From Kalaharituber pfeilii (lineage: Eukaryota; Ascomycota; Pezizomycetes; Pezizales; Pezizaceae): DNA of 64,000 nucleotides. Both the position numbers and the translations under genes were made by a program. The stretch covers positions 868,001 to 932,000 of the forward strand of contig WHUZ01000004.1 in the NCBI GenBank assembly GCA_015179045.1, read 5' to 3'. Shown piece by piece: positions 1 to 10,243 of this stretch. The notes beneath the pieces were generated by a model. The model did no database searches. It was not told the DNA's origin and saw nothing but the letters and a program-made list of their open reading frames with translations. The stretch's first letter is position 1; each line of letters opens with the position of its first letter.

Positions 1-1178
1 CATCAGCTTCGATAGTAGACCAGTTGTAAGGGTCAATGAGATCCCCTGGAATATTGTTATTTGATCTGGCTCAGCCTCATGTGGTTGGTCTGAGAGTAGG
101 ACTTACAGGTAGAGTCGACTGAGTGGGTAACTGAGTGAAGGTAGTACATCCGAACGATGCCAGCAACACAGACACTGGAATTCAAGGTATCTGTTAGTAG
201 TTGTAATACAAAAGATTTCAACCATGAAAAAAACTTACAAGGCACCCAGCCCCAGAACAACGTAAAGTCCTGTCTTCTGTCTCCTGGGAAGCTGGACTGA
301 GTGGACAATAGGAATGGCCATGAAATACACGGCAAAATCACTTAGGATGTTCAAGACTGAGTGGGCATAGTAGAACGCGTTTCGATGTAAGCAACTCCCA
401 TTGAGTGAGAGATCCCACGCATATGCGATTGGGGAGCATTGGAAAATGTTAACAGCCAGGGATGCCGCACCCATGCCTGCGACGAAGAAGATCATCCCGT
501 AAATTGTATATGCAAACATGGGCTTTGGCTGCAGCTGCAGGTAAAACATGAGGATGGAAATCTTGATGAGTATCATGGCAGCTGTGTACAACAATGAGGC
601 GGCATAGATCACCTAATACACATGTAAACATTTAGAACTCAGTAAAACGCGGGCAATTAATGAAAGTCGACACAGACTTTGAAAAAGGATACTAGCTTAG
701 TTTCAGAACCATGAATCTCATCATTATGAAGTCCAAGACCGTACTTTGTGCCTGTAAAATATGTATCGTTAACAATACATCTGAGTATGTTAGGGGTACG
801 TTTCACAACTCTAGAATATAAACTAAACCTACCCTCAATCCCTGTTATCCCTACGCCAAATGCGCACAGCTATAAATCTACATTAATGTAAAACATTTCT
901 CCACAAATCCAGTAAGCGACATACTAACAGCTCCAAGGAAGATGAAATCTGGAGGAAATCATTGTTAGCAAGATTCGTGAGTAGAATCGAAGTATCTGCA
1001 AAAGGAGAAACATACAATCATCAACACCAAAAGACCTGATAATATATCCTCTTGAGAACATTCGTAGAATGACAGCAACAGCTACCAGTACGCTGAAAGA
1101 TGCATTAATCCTGATGGTACTTTCTACCCTGGACTCTATAAGGGCTGGCGGCGATACATCGCTGGTCGCTGATGACAT
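1..1178 (-). CDS. Fungal rhodopsin-domain (PTH11-like) membrane protein, 3' part beyond window
   Basis: Seven-exon gene on the minus strand, start ATG at 1178. Exons by splice sites and frame: 1178-1016, 948-929, 869-833, 751-693, 612-239, 174-107 and 45 to the edge; phases agree at every junction. The spliced protein reads as the fungal rhodopsin/PTH11-like family of seven-helix plasma-membrane proteins. Seen motifs: DDYFIFLGA after helix 1, GTKYGLGLH in the first loop, two cysteines flanking the middle loop (QCSPIAYAWD and GSCLHRNAFY), LGAFVCVAGIVRMYY in a late helix, and WDLIDPYNWSTIEAD just before the window ends. Family members are proposed receptors or sensors; ligand and role are not known. 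Exons 2 and 3 are only 20 and 37 bp, so gene finders could miss them. The family call is strong; the C-terminal tail is not in the window. Confidence 0.88.
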
Positions 1179-1516
1179 CGTACATGAAGAACCTTATTAT
1201 GTGCGATTAATTCTGGAGTCGCGAACGACTGTATTCTTCAGATACCGGGGACAACGTTAATGCTTTGTAATGATCATATGAAACTGATCGTCCGGCTCAA
1301 GTATGCAGGCCTGGGGCTCCAATCTAGATGTAAGATTTATCAGAAGTAATGTAAGAAAACGCAATATGCGATGCGAGAAATTTCCTGTTAGCTAGATACT
1401 TATACTACATTGCTGAAATTGAACCTTTATCTAAAGAAAATTGGGCCGGCCAATTATGTAGTGCAGTTTAAGATCAGTCGGTAATAAGGGTTCGGCTAGA
1501 TCCTAGTCTCTACCTA

Positions 1517-1602
1517 GTACTAGCCAGTAAAATATGTATTCGGACAGGGGTACTAATGCACATTATGCGCTACGTCCGAATACATATTTTACTAGCTAGT
1601 AC
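1517..1602. repeat. Hairpin MITE-like palindrome, copy 1
   Basis: Two 29-bp arms (1517-1545 and 1574-1602) are inverted copies with one mismatch; the arm ends in atgtattcggac and the loop is 28 bp. A related copy lies at 10152-10217. No coding capacity. The flanking stretch 1179-1516 holds nothing recognisable. Confidence 0.75.
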
Positions 1603-1630
1603 TCGGAACCTCCCTGAATAGTGCTGGGAA

Positions 1631-1760
1631 TCCCCCTGAATTATTGCACGCTGCTAGATAATATACATGCATCTGGCCAATGAGGATTGAAAGAATTGTA
1701 GCTGACAGCCAATCAACGTTCTCCCATGGCATCTTGCAGCGTGCAATAATTTCATGGGGG
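1631..1760. repeat. Imperfect inverted repeat, about 130 bp
   Basis: Arms at 1631-1654 and 1736-1760 share the inverted core aattattgcacgctgc plus a C/G-rich outer end, around a spacer of about 80 bp. Probably a small MITE. The following stretch 1761-2140 holds only an 88-codon open frame at 1849 with no recognisable similarity. Confidence 0.55.
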
Positions 1761-2140
1761 TTATGATACGAGTTTTTGCGGAGCAGGGAGTTGGGCCAGA
1801 TCGGCCAAGTGGTCAATGCGAGCAAGATTGCTTGATTGATGATAGTTAGTGGCGGACAGCGCTATCGTGACATCCAAGGATAAGATTTACTCCACACTCA
1901 CTTTGATTTGCGAAACGCGAGACGTATCTGTTAAAATAGCTGTTGCGAGAAGAAATCGTGGTTCCAGGCTAACGAACTACATTTTTGCCTGTCTATGGGG
2001 GCTCAACTTCGATGCAGGATTCTCTGCAAGCCAGTTATCAAATTTATTCCAGTTTTTCTGTATCGAAAATGCGGTGAGCCCAGCTTCACCTCAATATCTA
2101 AACTTCAGTTATTAAGTGTCACCAAAGGCGAGCTTCGATG

Positions 2141-2997
2141 CCTAGACAAAAGTGTAGCTACCCCCTCACTATGCAATAATAGGAAAAGCGCATATGCGCT
2201 GCATTGACCACTGTATATGCAACAGGGAGTGATTGCTGTTGCATTATCAAGAGTATTTCACGTGATACTGGGCAAGTGTACACTCTAAATACAGTATATA
2301 CGGTGCTCTAGATATGTGCTTGCTATAGTTCATTAATTGAGTTATTATTCTAACATTCTTGAATATATCCTTGATGTTAAGATAGCTGTAAATTCACTCT
2401 TAGCACTTTAACTCCTCAATAATACAGAAAAGAGAAAAGAGCTTTCAGATGTTGAAAATTATTGCCTTATCTGAGGTAGATCTAAGCATTATACGAACAT
2501 TCATTTAATGCAAGATGGACCTTATTAAACCAGCACTAGTGGAAGCGTTAAAAGATTGCAGGAAGCAGATTCCCTAAGTCTTATTAAGGCACCCTATAAG
2601 AGTATACCAACATGGATTGTAGTAGTACTGAAGGTGAAGCGCTGGTATATTAACTATTAGTAGTAAGAGACTTGGAGTTGAGCAGCTTTGGGGGGTATCT
2701 TGACTGCAACTGAAGGTCTTATTTCTAGGACAGCCTTCTGTTAATGCAGTTGCCTATTAATGCATGTTTAGCTAACTTCTTTTGCCTAATAATTTGGATA
2801 TATGAGCCTGGAAGTTTTATATATATTATTGGAGTTATGAGATTTTTTTCCATGGGTCGTAGTATCCTGGTTATGCGCTATTCATAGCATTCTGGTTACA
2901 AGGGCTTGATCTACTGGTAGTTTGCTATTGCATCATCAAGGTCAATGTAGTGCATATGCGCTTTTCCTATTATTGCATAGTGATGGTGGCGTCTAGG
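2141..2997. mobile_element. Non-autonomous TIR element, about 0.86 kb
   Basis: The left arm core (2166-2208) and right arm core (2940-2983) are inverted copies over about 43 bp with two or three mismatches; the core contains aaaagcgcatatgc. Outer blocks cctagac (2141-2147) and gtctagg (2991-2997) also match. There is no long open frame between the arms, so this looks like a deletion derivative or MITE of a DNA transposon. I could not define a target-site duplication, so the superfamily is unassigned. Confidence 0.65.
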
Positions 2998-3177
2998 TAC
3001 TGTACTTTGTGAAACCCATCCCAGTAGCTCGAGTATCGTTCCACCAAATGCGTGCTGTAGTACAGATCCAGCAAGACCCTGGGATAATATTCGAACCTCG
3101 AGTTCCTTAATTGTTGATTCTTTCTTTTACCCTCAGTGGTTTTCGATGCTGATCAACAGCAAAAGTGACCTTTGGGA

Positions 3178-4090
3178 CTTTTTATTTTTATTTTTTATAT
3201 CATTACTCCCTTGCCGCCTTGCAGGCTATGGCGAGATTAGTTACATAGGAGATAGCTGACAAGAAAATTAAACTATGGAAAGAACCCGGAATATACTGAA
3301 CTGAACTGAGCTGACGTAACATAGCGCTTTCCCCCCCCTCTCCCGGTCTCTTTCCCACTCTCTCTTCTTCGGGGGTTCTCTCACTACCGCCTGGCCCCCT
3401 GGGCATCTTCGCTTCCACGTTCTGCATTCCTCCCAGATGTGTGCCTTGGTTTCTTCCCCTTCCCCACACTTCGGGCTCTCCGCCTTGTCTATCCTGAACT
3501 TCCATGATCTGAGGCCCTTTCCCCCGACAGTGTAGCTGTCAGACCCCCAAGTCTCTGCAGCGGTCTGTAGCTCAGGTTTAGTCTGTCCCTTTCCTCCGCT
3601 CTCTGGGCTCTGGCCTCCATGCGCATTCCAGCCTCCGTAATCACTTCGGTCTGGTATGGCATCAGCGCGCTGATCTTTGCCGCCCTGTCTGAAAAATGTC
3701 ACACTTTCGAGCGGAAGGAAGCGGCCTTACGAAAACATAGACAACACTACAGGAAAAACGTTAAACAACGCCACGGTTCATCAATCAAGCCGTTGGCCCA
3801 TAATTCCTCCGTACATCGGTGCCAGGATTACCCCGTCGGTTCAACACTGTCCGCCTTCTCGTGGCCCTCCACTCCTCTGGGGCCCTTGACCCACATCGCC
3901 GCCACGTCAACCCTCCCCCCCGGCGTACCCGGTTTTCCCAGGCCTTCCTTACCAGGTGAGCGGCCCCCCCGGGTGTTGATCGGCCCTCCACTATGGCCCT
4001 CAGATTCTGCAGCGCCACCTTCGAGTCCGTTATCAGTAGCATCTCCTCGTCTCCCTGTTCTAAAGCCTTTTACGGCAAGGCATAGGGAGG
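3178..4090 (-). mobile_element. LINE relic, family B (RNase H and C-terminal part)
   Basis: 5'-truncated LINE on the minus strand. Its 3' end is the T-rich run at about 3184-3197, followed by the family-B tail (tatcattact, then ctatggcgag). Minus-strand frames encode a broken RNase H region: LLITDSKVAL at about 4040 and AAMWVKGPRGVEGHEKADS at about 3900. A C-terminal Cys/His segment, CGEGEETKAHIWEEC, follows at about 3450. The frames shift several times, so it is dead. The upstream border near 4090 is where similarity fades; no target duplication was found. Confidence 0.75.
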
Positions 4091-4324
4091 AAACTGACAA
4101 ACGACTTTCGGAGGTCTGATAATGGACATGCGACATGGTATTGCACGAGCTGTTCTTGTATCTAGTCTAAAAGACATACCGGTATTACTAAGCCAAATAT
4201 TTATTAAGAGCAGCACAGGCCTAAAAAATTGTTTAAAAATATAATAAAGCTATACTTAATTCAAAGGAAAATAAAAGGAAAATAAAAGATTTTTTTCTGT
4301 ACAATATATGTTTATCGTAGCGTT

Positions 4325-4445
4325 ATTCTTTCCTATTTTCATATTCATATATTAAACATCATCAGTCTCTTCTATTCTTTCCTATTTTCATATTCATATA
4401 TCAAACATCATCAGACTCTTCTATTCTTTCCTATTTTCATATTCT
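4325..4445. repeat. Tandem repeat, about 52-bp unit, 2.4 copies
   Basis: The block tattctttcctattttcat with a following catcatcag segment recurs at about 4328, 4372 and 4424. AT-rich, non-coding. Between 4091 and 4325 there is nothing recognisable. Confidence 0.7.
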
Positions 4446-4649
4446 CTACTATGTCGTATGTTGCAAGAGATTGCTCCTGCGAGGAGTTTATCTCCACATT
4501 AAATGGTCCAAAATGTGGAGACATTGAATGTGGCCACTCCCCTGGAGCACACCATGGCAATAAAAAAAAAAAATACAATCCCAGATGATCGTCGAAGACA
4601 GAAGGGAGGGCAGTTCCAGAAGGCAGGGCAGTTTCGGGCAATGAAGTGT

Positions 4650-4800
4650 TGAAGGCGGGGTAGTTTTAGGAAGAAGGTGGGGGTGTTCTGGAAAGAAGGT
4701 AGAACGGTTCTAGGGCGGAGCGGTTCTAGGGTAAAGCAGTTCTAGGGTGGAGCGGGAAGTGGTTCTAAAGCAAAGTGGTTCTGGGAAGAAGATGAGGTAG
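4650..4800. repeat. Short degenerate tandem repeat (ggttctagg motif)
   Basis: Units of about 18-22 bp built on gcggttctaggg recur six or seven times with drift. Downstream, 4915-5035 holds a roughly 75-bp direct duplication starting taaagttaaata, each copy with a T run. No gene is visible between 4800 and 5372. Confidence 0.5.
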
Positions 4801-5372
4801 TTGAGAAGATTGAGGTATGCTAGTTGCAGAGGACAGCGGCAACTACAGCGGCAACTACATTATAACTTAATTATTTAAAAAGTAAAACGCCGACCGATTA
4901 CTTGAGTTCCAAGTGGATTTAAAGTTAAATATACACATTTTCAGATTTTTTTTAAGAACAAGATAGGTATCATAAACACGGGGGACTTTTCAGACTAAAG
5001 TTAAATACACAATTTTTTTTTTTTTTTTTAGAACAAGGTAAGTACACCAGAGACTCTCACTTCCAGCTTAGCCGGGTAAGAATCAGGATATAGCCCCTCA
5101 AGAGGTACCACTGGGAATTGAACCAAGCCATTGGTGAGAAACGATCCATATCAGCTTATTTACGCAATTGATGCTCAGTATGTTTACTTCCAGCGCCCCC
5201 CATTTTTCATACCCGTTGTAAATGGGTAGTGCGCTTGAACACCTGTACTTATGTTACTAGCATGTGCCACCTCCCGACCGCGAGGGTGGGTGCAAGGCTA
5301 GTAAGGGTGAGTGTAGGAGTAGCAGTAGAGGATTAGGTTAAGTGAGCAGTGGAGCCGTAAAGTCAGCATTAA

Positions 5373-5488
5373 GTACTCGCTGATTCGGAAAGTGTTGGAA
5401 CGCTGCATAAAACGTATGCACTATTCGCCTTTTGAAATAGTGCATACTTTTTATGCAGCGTTCCAATACTTTCCGAACCAGCGAGTAC
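5373..5488. repeat. Hairpin MITE, intact copy
   Basis: A nearly perfect palindrome of about 116 bp. Each arm starts gtactcgctg and runs through gcagcgttccaa and tgcactatt before a very short loop around 5430. A second, interrupted copy sits at 10244-10974. Non-coding. Confidence 0.8.
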
Positions 5489-6001
5489 CTGCGCATTCCA
5501 TACCAGTTCCGCAACTTCGTATCGCCACATTTATCCTATCATTCATCTCAATATGTTATCACTGTTATTTATAATATCACTGCATGCGAGTATCTCTAGT
5601 ACCAGATGAAGCTTCAGAAAACATTAATTTTAATATCTAACATATATTTTGTGGCATCTAATACTAAGAATTGTAGAAATTATGTAGAGCAAACCCCTCA
5701 TTACATTTGTAAATGCTACCTAAGTCCCCGGTAATGTCTACCCATGGTGATATTGCTTGGAGTGCCCAGCGTATGTCCTCCATATGCACTCAAGCCTCCC
5801 CCCCCACTGCCCCACTGCCCTGTCCTGCCACACCTCGCCCCACCCCGCCCCACCCTGCCCCACCTGGCCTCCACTCCCACCAGTAAATGCTATGCAAGTG
5901 AGGATATTGGCAGAAATATATAAGGAAATTAAGAAGTTATGAAAGGATTTAATTAATGTGGCTGGACTGATAGTAAAAGCATATAAGAGAGCAAGGTAAT
6001 T
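5489..6001. other. No gene seen
   Basis: AT-rich sequence with a short C-rich patch at 5795-5885. The open frames are short and of biased composition. The last bases (aggtaatt, 5994-6001) are one half of the target duplication of the adjacent LINE relic. Confidence 0.6.
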
Positions 6002-6867
6002 TTTTTTTTTTTATATCATTAATCGCGTGCCGCCCAGGGGGCTATGGCGATGTGTTACGTACATAGGAGATATAGTGGAGAAAAGAAATACCCGAAATGG
6101 AAAGTAGGTAACAAAAAGCTCCGCCTCTACCGACGACTTCTATGGAGTTGACCGTGTCCCTATCGTTCCACCCGTCCCATCAGTGCCACTAGCGGGTCCC
6201 CTTCTCCTTCGCCCCCCTCCGGAGGCTTGAGAAGTGCATCTCACCCCCCTGGCCACCTTCTCTTCCATTCCCGGCACCTGTTCCAGATGTGCGTCGTCGT
6301 CTCCTCCTCCTCTCCGCACCATCTGCAGTCCGCCCTATCTGCCTTACCTATCTTGTATTGCCATGATCGCAACCCTTTGCCGCCCAGTAGGCCGGCCAAC
6401 GTCCCCACTCCGTGCCCCAGTCTTTGCAGGGATCTGTAACTTAGATCCAGTCTGTTCCTTTCCTTCGCCGTTTGTGCTTTCGCATCTCGCCATAGCCCAC
6501 AGGGCGGCATGCGAGTAATGATATTAAAAAAAAAAAATATTGTGCTTTCGCGAGCTGGCGCATGCCGGCTTCTGTGACCATCTCGTCCTGGTACTGTATG
6601 ACCGTCTCAAAGCCCCTGGCAAAGTCGTAATCCCTATTGATGTAGTCCACAATTCTCTCCCTGACTGCCTCCCACAGGGTGGTCCCTTCAGGAGCTTTAG
6701 GAGCCCGTACTGTATGGCGTCGGGCCCGGGGGCTAGCCTTGACTTCATTCTGCTTAAGGCTCTGCCGATTGCCTTTCTGGCATCTTCTCTTTCCATGAGT
6801 GTTCCAGTTGGCCTTAGCCGTTCTCCTGGGTGGGAGATGTCGTCTGTGATGAAGTTCCGCTTTAGTG
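6002..6867 (-). mobile_element. LINE relic, family B, internally deleted, with target duplication
   Basis: Minus-strand LINE copy flanked by aggtaatt on both sides (5994-6001 and 6868-6875). The 3' end is the T run at 6001-6012 plus the family-B tail. At the 5' side (about 6796-6690) it encodes the start of a reverse transcriptase, with LAPGPDAIQYGLLKLLKG. It then passes directly to the C-terminal Cys/His region (CRWCGEEEETTTHIWNRC, about 6320), so most of RT and all of RNase H are missing. The body is interrupted by a 56-bp tail-only insertion at 6484-6539. Confidence 0.78.
6484..6539 (+). mobile_element. 56-bp LINE-tail micro-insertion, family B
   Basis: Direct repeats ttgtgctttcgc at 6472-6483 and 6540-6551 bracket 56 bp that consist only of the family-B 3' tail (gccatagcc, then ggcggcatgcgagtaatga) ending in an A run. 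Removing it restores the interrupted LINE relic. Orientation + because the A run is on the right. Confidence 0.88.
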
Positions 6868-6881
6868 AGGTAATTGGAGGC

Positions 6882-6941
6882 TTTTTTTTTTTTTTTTTAT
6901 TTCACGTGACCCCGCATGTAGCTGTTCGCCATGGCAGGGCA
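6882..6941 (-). mobile_element. 60-bp LINE-tail micro-insertion, family A
   Basis: Direct repeats gtaattggaggc (6870-6881 and 6942-6953) bracket a T17 run followed by the family-A tail (cacgtgaccccgc, then gctgttcgccatggcagg). This is the same sequence found at the 3' end of the complete LINE at 14337. It overlaps the target duplication of the family-B relic next to it, so it inserted later. Confidence 0.88.
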
Positions 6942-6989
6942 GTAATTGGAGGCTGAGGGTGATAAAGAAAGGTAGGTATAGCTATCATG

Positions 6990-7150
6990 ATCTGTATACA
7001 GGTGCCCCTCCATTATTCTACCATGCTATACTGCTCCAGCATATTCCTATTTGGCTCCATCTCATGTTATGATCAAGAGTTACCTACCATATTTATAAGT
7101 TGAGCATCTCGCCATAGCCTGCAAGGCGGCACGCGAGTAATGAAAGAAAG

Positions 7151-7193
<43 letters not shown>

Positions 7194-7500
7194 GTTGAGC
7201 CCATTTTGACACACTTGTACTCTAGAGCAAGTCCTGTCTTATTTGTCAAATTCAGCTCATGCTGCCTTATTTCATGATGTAGAAAGAGACCGATCATACC
7301 TGTAAATGGGCCTATTTTGCAACATCTCATGCTATCAAGCAGGTCCTGTCATACTGTTTAGATTTAACTTATTCAACTACATCTCTTGCCATCGAGAGCA
7401 ACCTGTCATACCTGGCAAGTTGAGCTCATTTAGCCTCATCTTATACTATCGAGAGAGCACTCATACCTGTTAAATTGAGCTCATTCTCCCTCACCACGAG
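6990..7500. repeat. Degenerate minisatellite, about 75-bp unit
   Basis: Six or so diverged units share a ttgagctcatttngcc core, catctcatgctatcgaga and cctgtcatacctg. The A-rich micro-insertion at 7106-7188 interrupts one unit. Non-coding. Confidence 0.6.
7106..7188 (+). mobile_element. 83-bp LINE-tail micro-insertion, family B
   Basis: Perfect 12-bp direct repeats tataagttgagc (7094-7105 and 7189-7200) flank a family-B tail (ctcgccatagcc, then ggcggcacgcgagtaatga) and an A run of about 38 bases. Plus orientation. Confidence 0.88.
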
Positions 7501-7634
7501 GAAGTGCTATTTTTGTTCCTATTAACTTGACTACATCCTTCCTCATCTCCTTTTATCTCCTCATACCATTCCTGAGGATCAATGAGGTCATTTATATCAT
7601 ATGTAATGTGGGCGGTGGCCGTACAAACCACGTT

Positions 7635-8009
7635 TCAGGCGGGGGATCTGCTGCCAGTGGCAGATTGGAATAATATGAATAAGAACTTCTTCTCTTTTTC
7701 CTCCTCTTCTTTTCCCTCCTCTTCTTCTATTACAAGAGCCTCTTTAGTTTGCTTGTTCTTATATCTGCTGTCTTTTTTTTTATCGTAGTTTGTTCCTGGA
7801 TACTCGGCTTGTTTACAGTGCCAGCATCGTACTTTCTTCTTAAGTTCCTGTGTGATAGTGAGAGCTGCCTGAGGGTCTATTGTTATAGCTTCATCTTTTA
7901 ATGATCTTTTCCAAGGTATTACTTCCTTCAATCTCTTTATCATGCTGGCATAAGTGGGCTTGTCCTCTTTTGAGGTAATGTTATCGATGATATTCTGATA
8001 ACGTTGCAT
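7635..8009 (-). pseudogene. Copia-type gag fragment with zinc knuckle
   Basis: A 124-codon minus frame reads like the end of a Ty1/copia Gag. It has a helical stretch (QNIIDNITSKEDKPTYASMI), then CWHCKQAEYPGTNY, a CCHC knuckle in which the last Cys and probably the His are changed to Tyr. A low-complexity Glu/Lys tail follows. No flanking LTR or pol is present, so this is a relic. The sequence from 7500 to 7635 holds nothing else. Confidence 0.55.
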
Positions 8010-8509
8010 CTATATAGTACTGAGATAAAAGTTTTCGGAATAACTTGGGCCTCCTCTCTTATCGGGCCAATAGATTTCTATACTTTGTAGCTATGACCTC
8101 TACAAGTGGCTTCTGATCAGCACTTTTAATAAAACTGTGCAAATCTCTGTCAACTTGAGTAAGTCGTCCCATCAAACTAATCAAAATAAAGATAGCTTGA
8201 CTTCTATGATATTCTCCTGAATGAAGAATAAATCTATCTTAAAACTACCTCCTCACCTTCACCCCTTTACAACTCCGCAACTTGACAATGCGAAGATAAG
8301 AGTCACTTTTATTCCATTGGCACTACTATATTAATACTGAAAAAAATATAGGTTATCGGGTTAGACTCTACTAAACTTGCTACTTGAGGAACTTGATTGA
8401 GAATGCACTATACGATTCAGTGAAGGGTTCAGCAAGCAATTCATTACGTGAGCTAACTAGCAGCTTAGCAGATGAGTTAGAAAGTTCAACAAACAAGTTC
8501 AGCATGTAG
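8010..8509. other. No gene seen
   Basis: AT-rich sequence between two retroelement relics. No open frame of note and no recognisable repeat. Confidence 0.55.
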
Positions 8510-8705
8510 TTCTACAAGCGATTCGGCAAGTGATTCGGTAGGGGATTCAGCAAGCATTTTAGCGGGGGATTCAGCAGGCACTTTAGCGGAGGATTCAGCA
8601 GGCACTTTAACGGAGGATTCAGCAGGCACTTTAGCGGGGGATTCAGCATGCTATTCAGCGGGCGATTCAGCAGGCCATTCAGCGGGCAATTCAGCAAGTG
8701 ATTCA
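8510..8705. repeat. Minisatellite, 27-bp class unit
   Basis: About seven units of the type ggattcagcaggcacttta with gcggag/gcgggg linkers; flanking units are shorter and drifted. It can be read on the minus strand as repeated LLNPPLKC, but this is an open-frame artefact of the repeat, not evidence for a protein. Confidence 0.8.
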
Positions 8706-8984
8706 GCAAGTTGTAGTTAATGGGTGGGCAACTGGAAAGTGGAAGTGTAGAAGAGATAGTGAGCGTAGTGGTGAGATTTTAGTTAGAGAAGTTAATTAGA
8801 TAAAGTTGACAGATATAGTTGTTGTAAATATGACTGCAGCGGAGGGATGTGAGTTTCCAAATAGGAATGTGACATCTAAGGGTAGATACCAATTTTAAAG
8901 GTGCGGGTCTTGATAATACAGTGCTATCCTTCGGTGTTAAATGTACACCTCTATCAGTTTTTCGCCTCTTGATGTCACCCCCCA

Positions 8985-9050
8985 GGGCGCATCACCCCTC
9001 TAGGCGCGTCACCCCGTAGGCGCGTCACTTCCCTAGGTGCGTCACCCTCC
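8985..9050. repeat. Short tandem repeat, about 17-18 bp (taggcgcgtcacc)
   Basis: Four drifting copies of a unit around taggcgcgtcacccc lie just upstream of a GC-rich motif at 9065-9105 that recurs at 51160-51200. The stretch 8706-8985 holds nothing recognisable. Confidence 0.65.
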
Positions 9051-9132
9051 CCAGCAGTTGTATAGACCCCCGAGCGGAGCGAGTAGGGTCTCTCAGTAAG
9101 CATGTGTGCAAGCGGCTGAAAAAGTATATTTA

Positions 9133-9662
9133 CTACTCCGTGACAGCACCAAAGCCCCTAATCCCGGTCGCGAGTGTCGCAAGCTCTGCCTCAGCTCCCG
9201 CCGCACGCTCTGCCCCCATTGCGAGCGTAGCGAGCGGGCATTCTCTCGTACATAGTAACGAGGCTAGTAGCATGATTGCTTTCCAACTGTCATTTTGACA
9301 AAAAGGATGAATTCCTGCCGCAAGTGATGATGTGATTATAGATACCGTGCTGGCAGCTTGCGCAAGTTTAAGCCATTGGCGTTCAAATTCCATGATATGG
9401 TCGGAAAGGGAGTCTTTTCTGTCATCGAGCTTTACATGGGTTACATTCATGAGAAGTAAAGACAGGTAAATTCTAGTTTGTCCTTCGTAATTGTCCTTCA
9501 AAAATTTCCACACTTCTGCAGCATTTAGAGCTGCCCTGATTTTCAGTTGTACTTCTTTCTCGCAGCTGTCTATTAAGTAGTCGAGAGCTTTATCTGACAT
9601 CTCATCCCAATCTGGTCTTTCAGATGTTGGTTTGGGAGCAACGAAACAATTGCAGACTACAA
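9133..9662 (-). pseudogene. Copia-type gag fragment
   Basis: The minus-strand frame from about 9662 reads APKPTSERPDWDEMSDKAL, then LKIRAALNAAEVWKFLKDNY and SDHIMEFERQWLKLAQAAS. These match the gag-polypeptide (UBN2-type) domain at the start of Ty1/copia polyproteins. The match then decays into an Ala-rich unrelated tail near 9250. It is not the same copy as the element at 55.5-60.8 kb and is not flanked by LTRs. Confidence 0.65.
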
Positions 9663-9692
9663 ATTCAGGATATTGATAAAAGGGGAGAAAGG

Positions 9693-9695
9693 AAA

Positions 9696-9746
<51 letters not shown>

Positions 9747-9748
9747 AA
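9693..9748. repeat. (AAAT)n microsatellite
   Basis: About 14 units of aaat. A similar block occurs at 34508-34548. Sequence on to 10151 includes a 120-codon minus frame (10019-9657) with no recognisable similarity. Confidence 0.9.
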
Positions 9749-10151
9749 GCAAAAGTGAAATTATTAGTATAGTTCTTTTCTTTCGCCCAACTTCCATGTA
9801 TTCACAACCTTCATAAACCCACAAGTACTGTATTCGCTTGTTTTCTAGAAAGGAACAGTACCACTTGCTTCGGAATTCAGAGCCCGGTTTAGAGAGACTC
9901 TCCTCCGCTAACCATCTTAAAGCCCTGGTCCGACGTACCACATGTTGCTTGTTTCTGAAGGGACCCGCTTTGGAGTTCACGCCCAGCGCCCAGCTCAGCA
10001 AGGCTTCCTCCGCGGACAATGTTCCAGACCTGGTCCGTCTGAAACCCGGTGTTTAAGCCACCGTTTGTCTACAGAATTTTAGCAAAGTGCTGCTGTCAGT
10101 TAGTGTGCCCACCGGGTGTTTTTCCTTATGAGACAATACAACCTCTTGCAT

Positions 10152-10217
10152 TGTATTCGGACAGGCGTACTAATGCACATTATGCTCTATGTCTGAATAC
10201 ATATTTTACTAGCTAGT
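10152..10217. repeat. Hairpin MITE-like palindrome, copy 2 (truncated arm)
   Basis: It shares tactaatgcacattatgc and the arm atacatattttactagctagt with the copy at 1517-1602, but the left arm keeps only tgtattcggaca. Confidence 0.7.
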
Positions 10218-10243
10218 GATTCCTCCGCGGATCATGATATTCA

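Noticed and set aside
8512..8709. 65-codon frame with repeated LLNPPLKC
   Set aside because: It is a minisatellite read in a frame where the 27-bp unit has no stop; no start context, no partner exon.
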